Assembly: GCF_017086465.1 (NCBI RefSeq)
Contig: NZ_CP070961.1
Coordinates: forward strand, 2,852,001 to 2,916,000
DNA: 64,000 nucleotides
Direction: 5' to 3'
From: Nocardioides sp. zg-1228
GTDB lineage: Bacteria; Actinomycetota; Actinomycetes; Propionibacteriales; Nocardioidaceae
Of this stretch, positions 19,045-28,366 are shown piece by piece. The notes under the pieces are model-generated. The model was not told the DNA's origin, made no database searches, and saw only the letters and a list, made by a program, of their open reading frames with translations. The position numbers and the translations under genes are program-made. The first letter of the stretch is position 1. Each line of letters starts with the position of its first letter.

Positions 19045-20298
19045 ATGTCGTCGTCGCACGCGCCCGCACCGCTGACCCGGAGGGGGATCCCGCTCGAGCG
19101 GGACCTGCGGGTGCTGGCTCTCGGCTCGTTCGCCAACCGGTTCGGGGCCGGCGCCGTGATGACCACCAGCGCGCTCTACTTCACCCGGCAGGTCGGCTTC
19201 TCCGCCGCCGAGGTCGCCTTCGCGATGGCCGTCGCGGCCGTGGTGGGGATCGTGGTGCAGGTGCCGGCCGGCCAGCTCGCCGACAGCCGGGGGCCGCGGC
19301 GGGTGCTGACCGCGTTCATGGTCGGCGCCGCCCTCACCAGCGCGCTCCCGGTGCTGGCCCGCACGCCGTGGCAGCTCGCGCTGCTGCTGGCGCTCCTCAC
19401 GTTCTTCGAGCGCTCGGCCGGGTCCGTGCAGCAGGGCGTCATCGCCCAGCTCGCCACGGGTGGGCGCGGCGTGCAGTTCAAGGCCTACCTCCGGGCGGTG
19501 ACCAACACCGCGATCGGCCTCGGCTCGGTCTTCGGCGGCGCGGCCCTCGTCGTGGACGAGCCGTGGGCCTACATCTCGGTGTTCGTCCTCAACGCGGTCT
19601 TCACCGGCTTCGCGGCGTGGAACACCACGCGGCTGCCCGACCTGCCGGCCTACGTCCGCGTCGAGGGCGAGCCGCGCCTGGCGGTGCTGCGCGACTGGCC
19701 CTACGTCGTCGTGGTGGCGCTGACCGGGCTGTTCTCGCTGCACTTCTTCGTGATGGAGCTCGGCCTGGCGCTCTACATCTCCGAGCGCACCTCCGCGCCG
19801 CCGGTCATGGTCGCGATCCTGCTCATCGTCAACACCGCCTGCGTCGCGCTCTTCCAGGTCCGGCTGTCCCGGCGCGCCGACTCGGTCGAGGCGGGCGCCC
19901 GCGCGCTGGTGCGCGGCGCGGTGTGGATCGCCGCCGGCTTCGCCATCGTCGCCCTGGCCGACCGGGGCGACGCCACCTTCGCGGTGGTCGTGCTGGTCGT
20001 CGGCTCGCTGGTCCACGTCGTCGGCGAGATGATCGGCTCCGGCGGCCAGTGGGGGCTCCAGATGGGTCTCGCACCGCACGAGAAGCAGGGCCAGTACCAG
20101 GGGTTCGCCGGGCTGGGGTTCAGCGTGATCGCCGTCGTCGGCCCGCCCGTGGTGACCCTGCTCTGCGTCGAGATGGGCGAGACCGGCTGGCTGGTGCTGG
20201 CCGCGCTGATGCTCGCGGTGGCGCTGGTGTCGGTGCCCGTCTCGCGCTGGGCCCTCGCCTCACGCGAGCGCTACGGCGTGCTGACCCACTCGGGCTGA
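19045..20298 (+). CDS. Major facilitator superfamily transporter
   Basis: The 417-aa protein has about twelve transmembrane helices. QLADSRGPRRVLTAFMVGAAL near residues 76-96 is the MFS loop 2-3 motif. The ATG at 19045 has GAGGAG five nt upstream, and the N-terminus is polar. It lies on the opposite strand to the mec-cysO genes, with only 87 bp between the two starts. Substrate unknown; drug or metabolite efflux is the usual role of this subfamily. Confidence 0.87.
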   Translation: MSSSHAPAPLTRRGIPLERDLRVLALGSFANRFGAGAVMTTSALYFTRQVGFSAAEVAFAMAVAAVVGIVVQVPAGQLADSRGPRRVLTAFMVGAALTSALPVLARTPWQLALLLALLTFFERSAGSVQQGVIAQLATGGRGVQFKAYLRAVTNTAIGLGSVFGGAALVVDEPWAYISVFVLNAVFTGFAAWNTTRLPDLPAYVRVEGEPRLAVLRDWPYVVVVALTGLFSLHFFVMELGLALYISERTSAPPVMVAILLIVNTACVALFQVRLSRRADSVEAGARALVRGAVWIAAGFAIVALADRGDATFAVVVLVVGSLVHVVGEMIGSGGQWGLQMGLAPHEKQGQYQGFAGLGFSVIAVVGPPVVTLLCVEMGETGWLVLAALMLAVALVSVPVSRWALASRERYGVLTHSG

Positions 20299-20330
20299 GC
20301 AGCGCCCCGGGCAGGGTGGGCGTACGCCGC

Positions 20331-21536
20331 TCAGGCCCAGATCGCGGCCGGGACCCCGTCGGAGAACACCTCGGGCTCCTCGGGGTACGACTCCGCGACC
20401 CCGTGCGCGTGGCGCACGGCCGTCCACGCGGCCGCGCAGGCGTCGAGCAGGTCGTCCTCGCCGAAGCCCGCGCCGTGGAACCACGCCGGCGCCACGACCC
20501 CGTGGGCGGCGAGCGCCTCGCGCCGGGCGCGGACGCCGTCGGCGTCCTTCTTGCGCGCCCGCACGGGCGCGCCCGCCATCCGGGCGAAGCTCAGCTCGGG
20601 GTGCACCTCGATCACGAGGACGCCTGGCCGCCCGCGCACCCACGCGTCGACCTGCAGCACCTTCTCCCGCAGCGCGTAGGCCTGGGCGCTCACGCTGGTG
20701 CGCCCGTCGGTCGCGGCGAGGTTGGCCGCGCGCGCCAGCTCGTAGGTCTCCGCCTCGAGCGCGGCCCGCACCGGCGTGGAGAACACCGAGGACGCCTTCC
20801 CCACCAGCGCGCGCCGGGCCTCCGCGTCCGCCTTCCGGCCGCCCGCGTCGGGCAGTCCGATCGGGATGTCGACGGCCGCGACCGCGACGTCGTGCTGCTC
20901 GCGGACCAGGTCGACGAGCCCGGCGATGTCGGGTGCGACGTAGACGGAGGCGCGCAGCCCGGTGTCGAGCACCACCCCCACCCAGCCGGCCGGGCAGGCG
21001 TCGACGCCGAGGACGGGCACCGGCGGTGCGAGGACCGGCGGCGGCTCGACGTCGTGCTGGCCCGGCGGCCGCACGAACCGTGCCTCGGGGTCGTCGTCGA
21101 GGGCGGCCTCGATGCGGGCGGTCATCAGCTCCGACATCGGCGGCAGCGCACCGACGGGCCACCACCGCACCTCGCTCGACTCGTCGTCGGCCACGTGGGC
21201 CTCGCCCTCGACCCAGGTGCAGGCGAAGGTGAGGTCGAGGTAGGACGCGCGGTCGCCGTTGGCGTGCACGATCTCGCCGTGCACGCCGGTGGAGGCCAGC
21301 CGGTCCACCCGGATCCGGACGCCGGTCTCCTCCCGCGCCTCCCGGGCGGCGGCCTCGGCCGGCTCCTCCCCCGGCTCGGGGATCCCGGTGACGGGCGTCC
21401 AGTGGCCGTTGTCGGCGCGCTTGACCAGCAGCACCTGGTCGCCGCGGCGGACGACCGCGGTGACCCCGGGGAGCCAGAGCGGGTCGTGCCCGATCTTCTC
21501 GCGCAGCGCCAGGACGAAGTCGGGCACCGGGCTCAC
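20331..21536 (-). CDS. NUDIX hydrolase fused to a DUF429 domain
   Basis: The 401-aa protein has two parts. Residues ~1-155 form a NUDIX domain with the full box GIPEPGEEPAEAAAREAREETGV at ~51-73. Residues ~170-400 form a DUF429 domain (VLGVDACPAGWVGVVLD, AVDIPIGLPDAGGRKADAEAR, EVHPELSFARMAG), an RNase H-like fold of unknown role. NUDIX enzymes hydrolyse nucleoside diphosphate derivatives. Proline-rich linker PPPVLAPPVP joins the halves. The GTG start lies 18 bp after the DUF2017 stop, suggesting co-transcription. Confidence 0.88.
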   Translation of the reverse strand: MSPVPDFVLALREKIGHDPLWLPGVTAVVRRGDQVLLVKRADNGHWTPVTGIPEPGEEPAEAAAREAREETGVRIRVDRLASTGVHGEIVHANGDRASYLDLTFACTWVEGEAHVADDESSEVRWWPVGALPPMSELMTARIEAALDDDPEARFVRPPGQHDVEPPPVLAPPVPVLGVDACPAGWVGVVLDTGLRASVYVAPDIAGLVDLVREQHDVAVAAVDIPIGLPDAGGRKADAEARRALVGKASSVFSTPVRAALEAETYELARAANLAATDGRTSVSAQAYALREKVLQVDAWVRGRPGVLVIEVHPELSFARMAGAPVRARKKDADGVRARREALAAHGVVAPAWFHGAGFGEDDLLDACAAAWTAVRHAHGVAESYPEEPEVFSDGVPAAIWA

Positions 21537-21554
21537 GGGCGGCTCACCGTCCGC

Positions 21555-22145
21555 TCACGAGGTGAGCGCCTCGACCACGGTCTCCTGGAGGTAGCCCACC
21601 CACTCGTAGATGTCGTGGGCCTGCGCCCGCGGGTCGTCGTCGGGCAGCGAGTGCCAGTAGTGCTCGTCGCCGGCCTCGACGCCGAGCCGGGTGGCCAGCG
21701 CGAGCCGGATGTCGGTGAAGGCGCGCATCCACGTCTCGGCCTCGGCGTCGGTGAGCTCGACGTCGATGACAAGGCCGTCCTGGTCCAGCTCGGACGGCAG
21801 CCCGGCCTCCTCCAGGGTGTCGATGATCGAGCCGGCCGTGGCCGCCTTGCCGTCGCGCAGGCCGCCCTCGGTGAAGCGGCGGAAGTCGGCGGCCGCCTCC
21901 TCGTCGTCGGGATAGGCGGTGGGGAAGAGCCGGGCGAGCACCGGGTCGTCGGGGATCGTCGTGGCGCCGGAGAACTCTGCCATCATCGCGTCGAACGGGT
22001 CGGCGCTCGGGGCGGCGGGCTCGGCGCGCTCGTTGCGCAGCAGCTCGACCATCTGCGAGGCCAGTGACCGCAGGAGGTCGGCCTCGAAGCCGGTGAACGT
22101 GGCGATGACGCGCCCGGACCTGCGGTGTCGCTCGAAGCCGCTCAC
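21555..22145 (-). CDS. DUF2017 family protein
   Basis: The 196-aa acidic soluble protein has the conserved blocks FTGFEADLLRSLASQMVELL, DPVLARLFPTAYPDDEEAAADFRR and WMRAFTDIRLALATRLGV. It is the usual neighbour of clpS in actinobacteria (Rv1332 in M. tuberculosis); its function is not known. The GTG at 22145 overlaps the stop of the glyoxalase-like gene as GTGA. That extra gene is inserted between clpS and DUF2017 here. Confidence 0.88.
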   Translation of the reverse strand: MSGFERHRRSGRVIATFTGFEADLLRSLASQMVELLRNERAEPAAPSADPFDAMMAEFSGATTIPDDPVLARLFPTAYPDDEEAAADFRRFTEGGLRDGKAATAGSIIDTLEEAGLPSELDQDGLVIDVELTDAEAETWMRAFTDIRLALATRLGVEAGDEHYWHSLPDDDPRAQAHDIYEWVGYLQETVVEALTS

Positions 22146-22534
22146 GTCAGGCCCCCCCACGTGGTCGCGTGGCGGTCGAAGTCGGCCTGGTCGGTCCACA
22201 CGGGGACCACGCAGAACACCAGCCCGCCCGGGTCGGTGAGCACCGCCCAGGTGTCGTGTCGGCTCTGCACGGTGGCGCCGAGCGCTTCGAGGCGGGCCAC
22301 CTCGGCGTCCACGTCGTCGGTCTCGAGGTCGAGGTGCACGCGCGGTGGGGTGCCGCTGCCGGTGCGCTGGAGCTCGAGCGCGACGTTGCCCGGCAGCCGC
22401 TCCAGCGACTCGAAGGCGGGTTCCTCGTTGGTCGTACGACGACCGCCCCGCGCGGCGGCCCAGAACGCGGCCGCGGGGTCGTAGGTCTCCTCGGGGTGGT
22501 CGATCATGACCACGGAGATGCGGGACCGGTGCAC
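22142..22534 (-). CDS. VOC-family (glyoxalase-like) protein
   Basis: The 130-aa small protein has the glyoxalase-like pattern: HLDLETDDVDAEVARLEALGATV in the middle and VLTDPGGLVFCVVP at the C-terminus. It lacks clear evidence for a particular substrate. A GTG at 22534 overlaps the clpS stop by one base (TAGTG); an ATG at 22507 is possible. Co-translated with DUF2017. Confidence 0.8.
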   Translation of the reverse strand: MHRSRISVVMIDHPEETYDPAAAFWAAARGGRRTTNEEPAFESLERLPGNVALELQRTGSGTPPRVHLDLETDDVDAEVARLEALGATVQSRHDTWAVLTDPGGLVFCVVPVWTDQADFDRHATTWGGLT

Positions 22535-22839
22535 TACGACGCCTTCTCCATCGTCGCCCAGAGGCCGTACTCGTGCATCGCCTGCACGTCGCGCTCCATC
22601 TCCTCACGCGTGCCGGTCGAGACGACCGACTTGCCGTCGGTGTGCACCTCGAGCATGAGCTTCTCGGCCTTGGCCTTGTCGTAGCCGAAGTACTTCTGGA
22701 ACACGTAGGAGACGTAGGACATCAAGTTGACCGGATCGTCCCAGACGAGGGTCACCCACGGCTTGGCCAGGAAGGTGATCTCGTCAGGGGTGATGGTCGG
22801 CTCGACCTCTACGGGACTGGCGGCTGACACGGGTCCCAT
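22534..22839 (-). CDS. clpS: ATP-dependent Clp protease adaptor ClpS
   Basis: The 101-aa adaptor delivers N-end-rule substrates to ClpC/ClpA-ClpP. The core is [20 protein letters not shown] (substrate-binding loop and helix) followed by [30 protein letters not shown], which contacts the Clp N-domain. The ATG at 22839 gives standard length. It is divergent from pncB with only 18 bp between the starts, so the promoters must overlap. Confidence 0.93.
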   Translation of the reverse strand: MGPVSAASPVEVEPTITPDEITFLAKPWVTLVWDDPVNLMSYVSYVFQKYFGYDKAKAEKLMLEVHTDGKSVVSTGTREEMERDVQAMHEYGLWATMEKAS

Positions 22840-22857
22840 CGTGGCACAGTGTGGGTC

Positions 22858-24159
22858 GTGACCAGCTCCCCCCGTGCGTCGACCGCGCTCCTGACCGACC
22901 ACTACGAGCTGACCATGGTGCAGGCCGCGCGCCAGGCCGGCACGGCCGAGCGCCGGGCGGTCTTCGAGCTGTTCCCCCGGCGGCTGCCGGAGGGCCGGCG
23001 CTACGGCGTGGTCGCCGGGGTCGGCCGGGCGCTCGACGCGATCGAGGACTTCAGCTTCGACGCGGCGGCGCTCACCGCGCTCGAGGGCATCGTCGACCCG
23101 GGCATGCTCGACTGGCTCGCCTCCTACCGCTTCACCGGTGACGTGTGGGGCTACGCCGAGGGCGAGGCCTACTTCCCCCACTCACCCCTGATGGTCGTCG
23201 AGGGCACCTTCGCCGAGGCCGTGCTCCTCGAGACGGTCCTGCTGTCGATCTACAACCACGACTCCGCCATCGCCTCGGCCGCGTCGAGGATGGTGCTGGC
23301 CGCCCACGGCCGCCCGTGCATCGAGATGGGCGCGCGCCGCACCCACGAGGACGCGGCGGTCGCGGCCGCCCGGGCGGCGTACGTCGCCGGCTTCGACGCC
23401 ACGAGCAACCTCGCGGCCCGGGCCCGCTACGGCGTACCCTCCACCGGCACCGCGGCCCACTCGTTCACGCTGCTGCACGACGCCGAGGCCGACGCGTTCC
23501 GCGCGCAGGTCGAGACGCTCGGCGTGGGCACCACGCTGCTGGTCGACACCTACGACGTCGCCGAGGCGGTGCGACTCGCCGTCGAGGTGGCCGGCACCGG
23601 GCTCGGTGCGGTGCGGCTCGACTCGGGCGACCTCGGCGACCTGGCCCGCGAGGTGCGCGCCCAGCTCGACGGCCTCGGCGCCCACGACACCCGGATCGTG
23701 GTGACGAGCGACCTCGACGAGTACGCCATCGCGGCGCTCGCCGCGGCCCCCGTCGACGCCTACGGCGTCGGGACGCAGCTGGTCACCGGCTCCGGGCACC
23801 CGACGTGCGGCTTCGTCTACAAGCTCGTCGCGCGTGAGGGGACCGACGGCGAGCTGGTGTCGGTGGCCAAGCGGTCGACCGACAAGCTGTCCATCGGCGG
23901 CCGCAAGCACGCCCTGCGCCGCCGCGGACCCTCGGGCGTCGCCCAGGCGGAGGTCGTCGGGATCGACGAGGTCCCGGGGGACGACGGGGACGACCGCCCG
24001 CTGCTCGTCCCCCTGGTGCGCGACGGCGAGGTCGTCGGGCGGACCACGCTCGACGAGGCCCGGGCCCGGCACCGCGCGTCGGTCGCCGAGCTCCCGCGCG
24101 CCGTCACGATGATGTCGGCGGGCGAGCCGGTCATCCCCACGGTCCACCTCGGCGGGTAG
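22858..24159 (+). CDS. pncB: Nicotinate phosphoribosyltransferase
   Basis: The 433-aa enzyme makes nicotinate mononucleotide in NAD salvage. Family motifs are [12 protein letters not shown] at the N-terminus, [33 protein letters not shown] (~151-183), [16 protein letters not shown] and [17 protein letters not shown] at 22858 is used because a CACAGT -10-like box lies 7 nt upstream; a GTG at 22849 is in frame too. The clpS-pncB divergent pair is conserved in mycobacteria. A nicotinamidase gene lies 4 kb downstream. Confidence 0.95.
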   Translation: MTSSPRASTALLTDHYELTMVQAARQAGTAERRAVFELFPRRLPEGRRYGVVAGVGRALDAIEDFSFDAAALTALEGIVDPGMLDWLASYRFTGDVWGYAEGEAYFPHSPLMVVEGTFAEAVLLETVLLSIYNHDSAIASAASRMVLAAHGRPCIEMGARRTHEDAAVAAARAAYVAGFDATSNLAARARYGVPSTGTAAHSFTLLHDAEADAFRAQVETLGVGTTLLVDTYDVAEAVRLAVEVAGTGLGAVRLDSGDLGDLAREVRAQLDGLGAHDTRIVVTSDLDEYAIAALAAAPVDAYGVGTQLVTGSGHPTCGFVYKLVAREGTDGELVSVAKRSTDKLSIGGRKHALRRRGPSGVAQAEVVGIDEVPGDDGDDRPLLVPLVRDGEVVGRTTLDEARARHRASVAELPRAVTMMSAGEPVIPTVHLGG

Positions 24160-24218
24160 CGCCCCACCTGCCCCGAATTGTCGATGCCCTCGGGGCCGAC
24201 GGCTGCGATCATGCCCCC

Positions 24219-26972
24219 ATGGGTCTCGTCGCGCGCGCCGCCGAGCTCGCAGTCATCGCCGGGGTGCTCGACCAGGAGCCGACCCCGGTGCGGGCCCTGG
24301 TGCTCGAGGGCGAGCCGGGCGTGGGCAAGACCAGCCTCTGGGAGCAGGCGCTGGCCGGCGGGCGCGACCGCGGCCTGCGCGTGCTGGCGGCGCGGGCCAG
24401 TGCGTCCGAGACGGAGCTGCCGTTCGCGGGGCTCATCGACCTGCTCGACGAGGTCGGGGTCGAGGAGCTGGAGATGCCGGCGCCCCAGCTGCACGCCCTC
24501 GCGGTGGCGCTCTACCGTGCCGACCCCGGCGAGCAGCCGCCCACGGAGCAGGTCGTCTCGCTCGCCCTGCTGTCCGCGCTGCGGACGCTGGCCCGCCACC
24601 AGCGGCTGCTCGTCGCCGTCGACGACCTGCAGTGGCTCGACGCCTCCTCCCTGACCGCGCTCGCCTACGTCGCGCGCCGCCTCCCCGACGACGTGACCGT
24701 CGTGCTCTCCCGCCGCCCCGGAGCGCCGACCGCGGTCGAGCGGGCGTTCCGCGAGGGCCGGGTCGAGCACCTCGTCGTGCGCGCCACCACGCTCGGCGGC
24801 ACCCGCCAGATCCTCGCGACCCGGCTCGGGCTCCGGCTGCCGCACCACCTGCTCCGTCGCGTCTACGACACCACGTTGGGCAACCCGCTGTTCGCCCTCG
24901 AGGTGGGCCGGCTGCTGGCCCGGCGCGACCCGGCGACGCTGGGCGACGAGCTCCCGGTGCCCGACGCGGTCGAGGACCTCCTCGGCCTGCGGGTCGCCGA
25001 CCTCGACCCCACCACGCGCCGGCTGCTGCTCGCGCTCGCCCTCGACGCCGACCTGCGCGCGCCCCGGCTGCAGGCGCTGTTCGGGCCCGACGCGCTCCAG
25101 CAGGCCGCCGCCGCAGGGGTCGTCGACCTCGACGGCGAGCGGGTGCGTTCGGCGCACCCCCTCCTCGCGCAGGCGGCGCGGCGGGCGGCGTCGCCCGACG
25201 AGGTGCGCGGGCTGCACGCCGACCTCGCCGCGGTCGTCGCCGACGACCCCTGCCGGATGCTGCAGCACCTCGCCCTCGCCGCCACCGAGCCCGACGCCCT
25301 CCTCGCCGAGCGGCTCGACGGTGCCGCCACGCGGGCCATCGCCCGCGGCTCGATCCGGCTCGCCGCCGACCTCGCGACCCACGCCCTGCGCCTGACACCG
25401 GCCGGCGAGCCCGACGCGGCACGCGTGATGGTGCTGGCCAAGGTGCTGCACATGGCCGGGGAGAAGCAGCGCCTCACCGCGCTGCTCGGCTCCCGCGCGG
25501 CGACGCTGCCCGACCGCGCCGACCGGGTCCGGGCCTACGTCCTGCTCACCGGCGGCGTGGTGCGCGGCAACGCCGACATCCGCGCGCTGCTCCAACAGGC
25601 CCTCGACGAGGCCGGCGACGACCACGACCTGCGCCTGCGCGTCCTGTGCCACCTCGCCGAGAACGAGGCCGTCATCGCGGTGCGCCACGTCGCGCTCGCC
25701 GACGCGCGCGCCGCCCAGGCCGTCGAGGCCTCCGCGACCGGCACCGGCGGCGACCAGCGCCTCGCGCTCTACACGCGGGTGTGGACCTCGGCCCTGCGCG
25801 GGCGGCCGCTCGACGACCTCCTCGAGCGCTACGAGGCGCTGGCCAGCCGGTCGACCTACCTGGCCCGCACCCCGGGCCGGGTGGCCGGCCAGCAGCACGT
25901 GTGGCGCGGCGAGCCGGGCCCGGCCCGCGAGCGCTTCGAGGCGTTCCGCGGGCTCGCCGCCGAGCGCGGCGAGCCCAACTCCTACGCGCTCGCCCGGCTC
26001 CACCTGTGCGAGCTCGAGCTGCGCCTGGGCGGGTGGGACGCCGCCGAGGCGCTGCTCGACGAGTGGGCGGCCTCGACCGACAGCAGCCTGTTGCACTGGC
26101 CGATGTACGAGCGCTGCCGCAGCCTGCTCGCCGCCGGCCGCGGCGACCCCGCGGCGGCGCGCGACTGGGCCCAGCGCGCCGTCGCCCAGGCGGAGGACAC
26201 GGGCGTCCAGTGGGACTGGCTGGAGGCCACCCGGGCGGCGGGCGTGGCCGACCTGCTCGACCACCGGCCCGACGAGGCCGCCAGCCGGCTGCGCGCGGTG
26301 TGGGCGCACACACGCGACGCGGGCGTGCTCGACCCCGGCGCCTTCCCGGCCGCCCCCGACCTCGTCGAGGCCCTCGCCGAGGTCGGCAGCACCGAGTCCC
26401 TCGACGAGGCGCGCCAGGTCGTCGACGCGCTGGCCGACGCCGCCGACCTGCAGGACCACGACTGGGCCCGGCAGGCCGCGGCCCGCGGCTCGGCGACCAT
26501 CGCGCTGGCCCGGGCGTGGTCGGACGCCGACGCCGCCGCACTGGCCGGCATCGCGTCGGGCTACGACGACCGCGGGCTGGTCGCCGACGCCGCCCGCACC
26601 TGGCTCGCCCTTGGCCGGGCGCAGCGCCGCTCGCGCAAGTGGGGCGCGGCCCGCGCGTCCCTGGAGTGCGCGGTCGGCCTCTTCGAGGCGCAGCACGCCC
26701 CCGGCTGGGCCGACGCCGCGCGCGGCGAGCTGGAGCGCGTCGGCGCCAGGCGCCCGGGCTCCCCCGGCCGGTTGACGACCGCCGAGCGCCGGGTGGCGGA
26801 CCTCGCGGCGCAGGGACTGGCCAACAAGGAGATCGCCCGGGCCCTCGTCGTCACCGTCAGCACCGTGGAGTTCCACCTCCGCAACACCTACACCAAGCTC
26901 GAGATCCGCTCCCGGATGGAGCTCGCGCCCCGCCTCGCCGAGCTCGACGCCGGCGTGACCCGACCGGAGTGA
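24219..26972 (+). CDS. Large AAA-ATPase transcriptional regulator, LuxR C-terminal (LAL/MalT-like)
   Basis: The 917-aa regulator has an N-terminal STAND-type ATPase (Walker A GEPGVGKTS at 31-39; Walker B LLVAVDDLQWLDASS near 130), a long TPR-like helical middle, and a C-terminal LuxR helix-turn-helix (LTTAERRVADLAAQGLANKEIARALVVTVSTVEFHL). Such regulators bind an inducer and ATP before activating transcription. The gene starts 59 bp after pncB. A DUF4242-methyltransferase ORF follows and is a possible target. The 3' end carries a 14-bp tandem duplication spanning the stop. Confidence 0.9.
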   Translation: MGLVARAAELAVIAGVLDQEPTPVRALVLEGEPGVGKTSLWEQALAGGRDRGLRVLAARASASETELPFAGLIDLLDEVGVEELEMPAPQLHALAVALYRADPGEQPPTEQVVSLALLSALRTLARHQRLLVAVDDLQWLDASSLTALAYVARRLPDDVTVVLSRRPGAPTAVERAFREGRVEHLVVRATTLGGTRQILATRLGLRLPHHLLRRVYDTTLGNPLFALEVGRLLARRDPATLGDELPVPDAVEDLLGLRVADLDPTTRRLLLALALDADLRAPRLQALFGPDALQQAAAAGVVDLDGERVRSAHPLLAQAARRAASPDEVRGLHADLAAVVADDPCRMLQHLALAATEPDALLAERLDGAATRAIARGSIRLAADLATHALRLTPAGEPDAARVMVLAKVLHMAGEKQRLTALLGSRAATLPDRADRVRAYVLLTGGVVRGNADIRALLQQALDEAGDDHDLRLRVLCHLAENEAVIAVRHVALADARAAQAVEASATGTGGDQRLALYTRVWTSALRGRPLDDLLERYEALASRSTYLARTPGRVAGQQHVWRGEPGPARERFEAFRGLAAERGEPNSYALARLHLCELELRLGGWDAAEALLDEWAASTDSSLLHWPMYERCRSLLAAGRGDPAAARDWAQRAVAQAEDTGVQWDWLEATRAAGVADLLDHRPDEAASRLRAVWAHTRDAGVLDPGAFPAAPDLVEALAEVGSTESLDEARQVVDALADAADLQDHDWARQAAARGSATIALARAWSDADAAALAGIASGYDDRGLVADAARTWLALGRAQRRSRKWGAARASLECAVGLFEAQHAPGWADAARGELERVGARRPGSPGRLTTAERRVADLAAQGLANKEIARALVVTVSTVEFHLRNTYTKLEIRSRMELAPRLAELDAGVTRPE

Positions 26973-27005
26973 CCCGACCGGAGTGAGCCGACCAGCGCCG
27001 GTCGG
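26955..27005 (+). repeat. Tandem 14-bp repeat over the LuxR-gene stop, followed by a hairpin
   Basis: GTGACCCGACCGGA occurs at 26955-26968 and again at 26969-26982, and GTGAGCCGACC begins a third unit. The stop codon TGA is inside the second unit. CCGACC-AGCGCC-GGTCGG (26988-27005) can fold as a 6-bp stem and may terminate transcription. Confidence 0.6.
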
Positions 27006-27089
27006 TCGTGTCGACTGGGGTTCCTCTCCGGCCATTTCCTCGGGTCATCCACAGTTTCGCGGACCCTCATGGGGGCGCACGGTGGAGAC

Positions 27090-28244
27090 ATGGCCGAGTA
27101 CCTCGTCGAGCTCTACGTCGCTCAGGGCGACCACGCCGCCGCGCGGCATCAGGTCGCGCTGGCGGAGCGGGCCGGCGCCGACCTGTCCCGGGAGGGCCGG
27201 GCCGTGCGCTGCCTGAGGTCGATCTTCGTCCCCGAGGACGAGACGTGCTTCCTGCTCTACGAGGCCGACTCGGCCCACCTGGTCGCCGAGGCGGTGCGAC
27301 GGGCCGGGCTCCGGCTCGAGCACGTCTCGGCGGCCACCACGTCCGTCGCCGGCGTTCCCGAGACGCCGGTCGGCACCACGAAAGGAACCCGCATGACCAG
27401 CACCAGCAGCACCACCGGCACCGGCACCTCGAGTCCCGGCCCGGACCTCACCGAGCTGCGCGACAAGCAGCAGAAGGTCTGGAGCAGCGGTGACTACAAC
27501 AAGATCGCCGCCCTGACCGTCCCGGTGTCGGAGCACCTCGTCGACCACGTCGGCGTCGGCCCGGCCGACCGGGTGCTCGACGTCGCCACCGGCACGGGGC
27601 ACGTCGCCCTGGCCGCCGCGCGCCGCGGCGCCGAGGCGGTCGGCATCGACTACGTCCCGGCGCTGCTCGAGATCGCCCGGCGCCGGGCCGCCGCGGAGGA
27701 CGTCGCCGTCGACCTCACCGAGGCCGACGCCGAGCACCTGCCGCACGACGACGCGTCCTTCGACGTCGTGCTGTCGGCGATCGGCGTCATGTTCGCCGCC
27801 GACCCCGACGCCGCCGGGCGCGAGCTCGTCCGGGTGACCCGCCCCGGCGGGCGGATCGGGCTCGCGAGCTGGACCCCGGAGGGGTTCGTGGGCGGCATGC
27901 TGCGCACTGTCGGGGCGCACGCCGCGCCGCCGCCCGGCGCCCGGCCCGCGACCCGCTGGGGCACGGAGGAGGTCGTCGCCGGCCTGCTCGGCGAGGGGGT
28001 GGGAGACCTGCGGTCGCAGACCGCCACGGTGACCCAGCGCTTCACCGACGCCGGAGCCTTCGCCGACCTGTTCCTCACCTACTACGGGCCCACGTTCGCG
28101 GCGGCGAGCCGGCTGGACGACCAGGGGCGCGCCGCGCTCCGGGCCGACCTGGTCGCGCTCGCCGAGTCGCACGACCGCCGCGAGGGGTCCGGCCACCTGG
28201 TGTGCGACTGGGAGTACCGCCTCGTCACGGCCACCCGCCGCTGA
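27090..28244 (+). CDS. DUF4242 (SCO4226-like) domain followed in frame by a class I SAM methyltransferase
   Basis: One stop-free frame of 384 codons contains two units. Residues 1-~80 (MAEYLVELYVAQGDHAAARH..RSIFVPEDETCFLLYEA) match the DUF4242 small ferredoxin-like fold that includes a Streptomyces nickel-binding protein. Residues ~140-384 form a methyltransferase (VLDVATGTGHVALAAARRGAEAVGID; CWxF-like VLSAIGVMFAADP). Between them a Thr/Ser-rich stretch contains ATG 27393 preceded by AAAGGAA. It may be a fusion, or two proteins made from nested starts. It follows the LuxR ATPase gene. Confidence 0.8.
   Translation: MAEYLVELYVAQGDHAAARHQVALAERAGADLSREGRAVRCLRSIFVPEDETCFLLYEADSAHLVAEAVRRAGLRLEHVSAATTSVAGVPETPVGTTKGTRMTSTSSTTGTGTSSPGPDLTELRDKQQKVWSSGDYNKIAALTVPVSEHLVDHVGVGPADRVLDVATGTGHVALAAARRGAEAVGIDYVPALLEIARRRAAAEDVAVDLTEADAEHLPHDDASFDVVLSAIGVMFAADPDAAGRELVRVTRPGGRIGLASWTPEGFVGGMLRTVGAHAAPPPGARPATRWGTEEVVAGLLGEGVGDLRSQTATVTQRFTDAGAFADLFLTYYGPTFAAASRLDDQGRAALRADLVALAESHDRREGSGHLVCDWEYRLVTATRR
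27381..27395 (+). promoter_or_regulatory. Internal ribosome-binding site and ATG inside the DUF4242-methyltransferase frame
   Basis: AAAGGAA (27381-27387) is the best Shine-Dalgarno in this neighbourhood and lies 5 nt before ATG 27393, which would begin a 283-aa methyltransferase alone. It suggests independent initiation within the longer frame. Confidence 0.6.
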
Positions 28245-28302
28245 ACGACGCGGACAGGGATGCGCCCTGTCGCGCCGGCCCGGCCGTGGGGACCGAGGCC
28301 GC

Positions 28303-28338
28303 GAGCAGCCCTCCTGCCGCGAGGCGGGAGGGCTGCTC
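28303..28338 (+). terminator. Strong hairpin terminator after the methyltransferase ORF
   Basis: A 16-bp stem (one G-U pair) with GCGA tetraloop lies at 28303-28318 and 28323-28338. No U-tract follows, as is common for actinobacterial terminators. It isolates the methyltransferase ORF from pncA. Confidence 0.7.
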
Positions 28339-28354
28339 CCACGACGGGGACCGC

Positions 28355-28360
28355 TAGCCT
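28355..28360 (+). promoter_or_regulatory. -10 box TAGCCT, leaderless promoter of the nicotinamidase gene
   Basis: TAGCCT lies 6 nt before ATG 28367. Confidence 0.6.
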
Positions 28361-28366
28361 CGTGGC

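Noticed and set aside
18958..20079. Open frame extending mec upstream by more than 370 codons
   Set aside because: The extension is antisense to the MFS gene and has low-complexity composition; mec starts at GTG 18957.
23182..24147. Minus-strand ORF opposite pncB
   Set aside because: Antisense shadow; pncB motifs on the plus strand are unambiguous.
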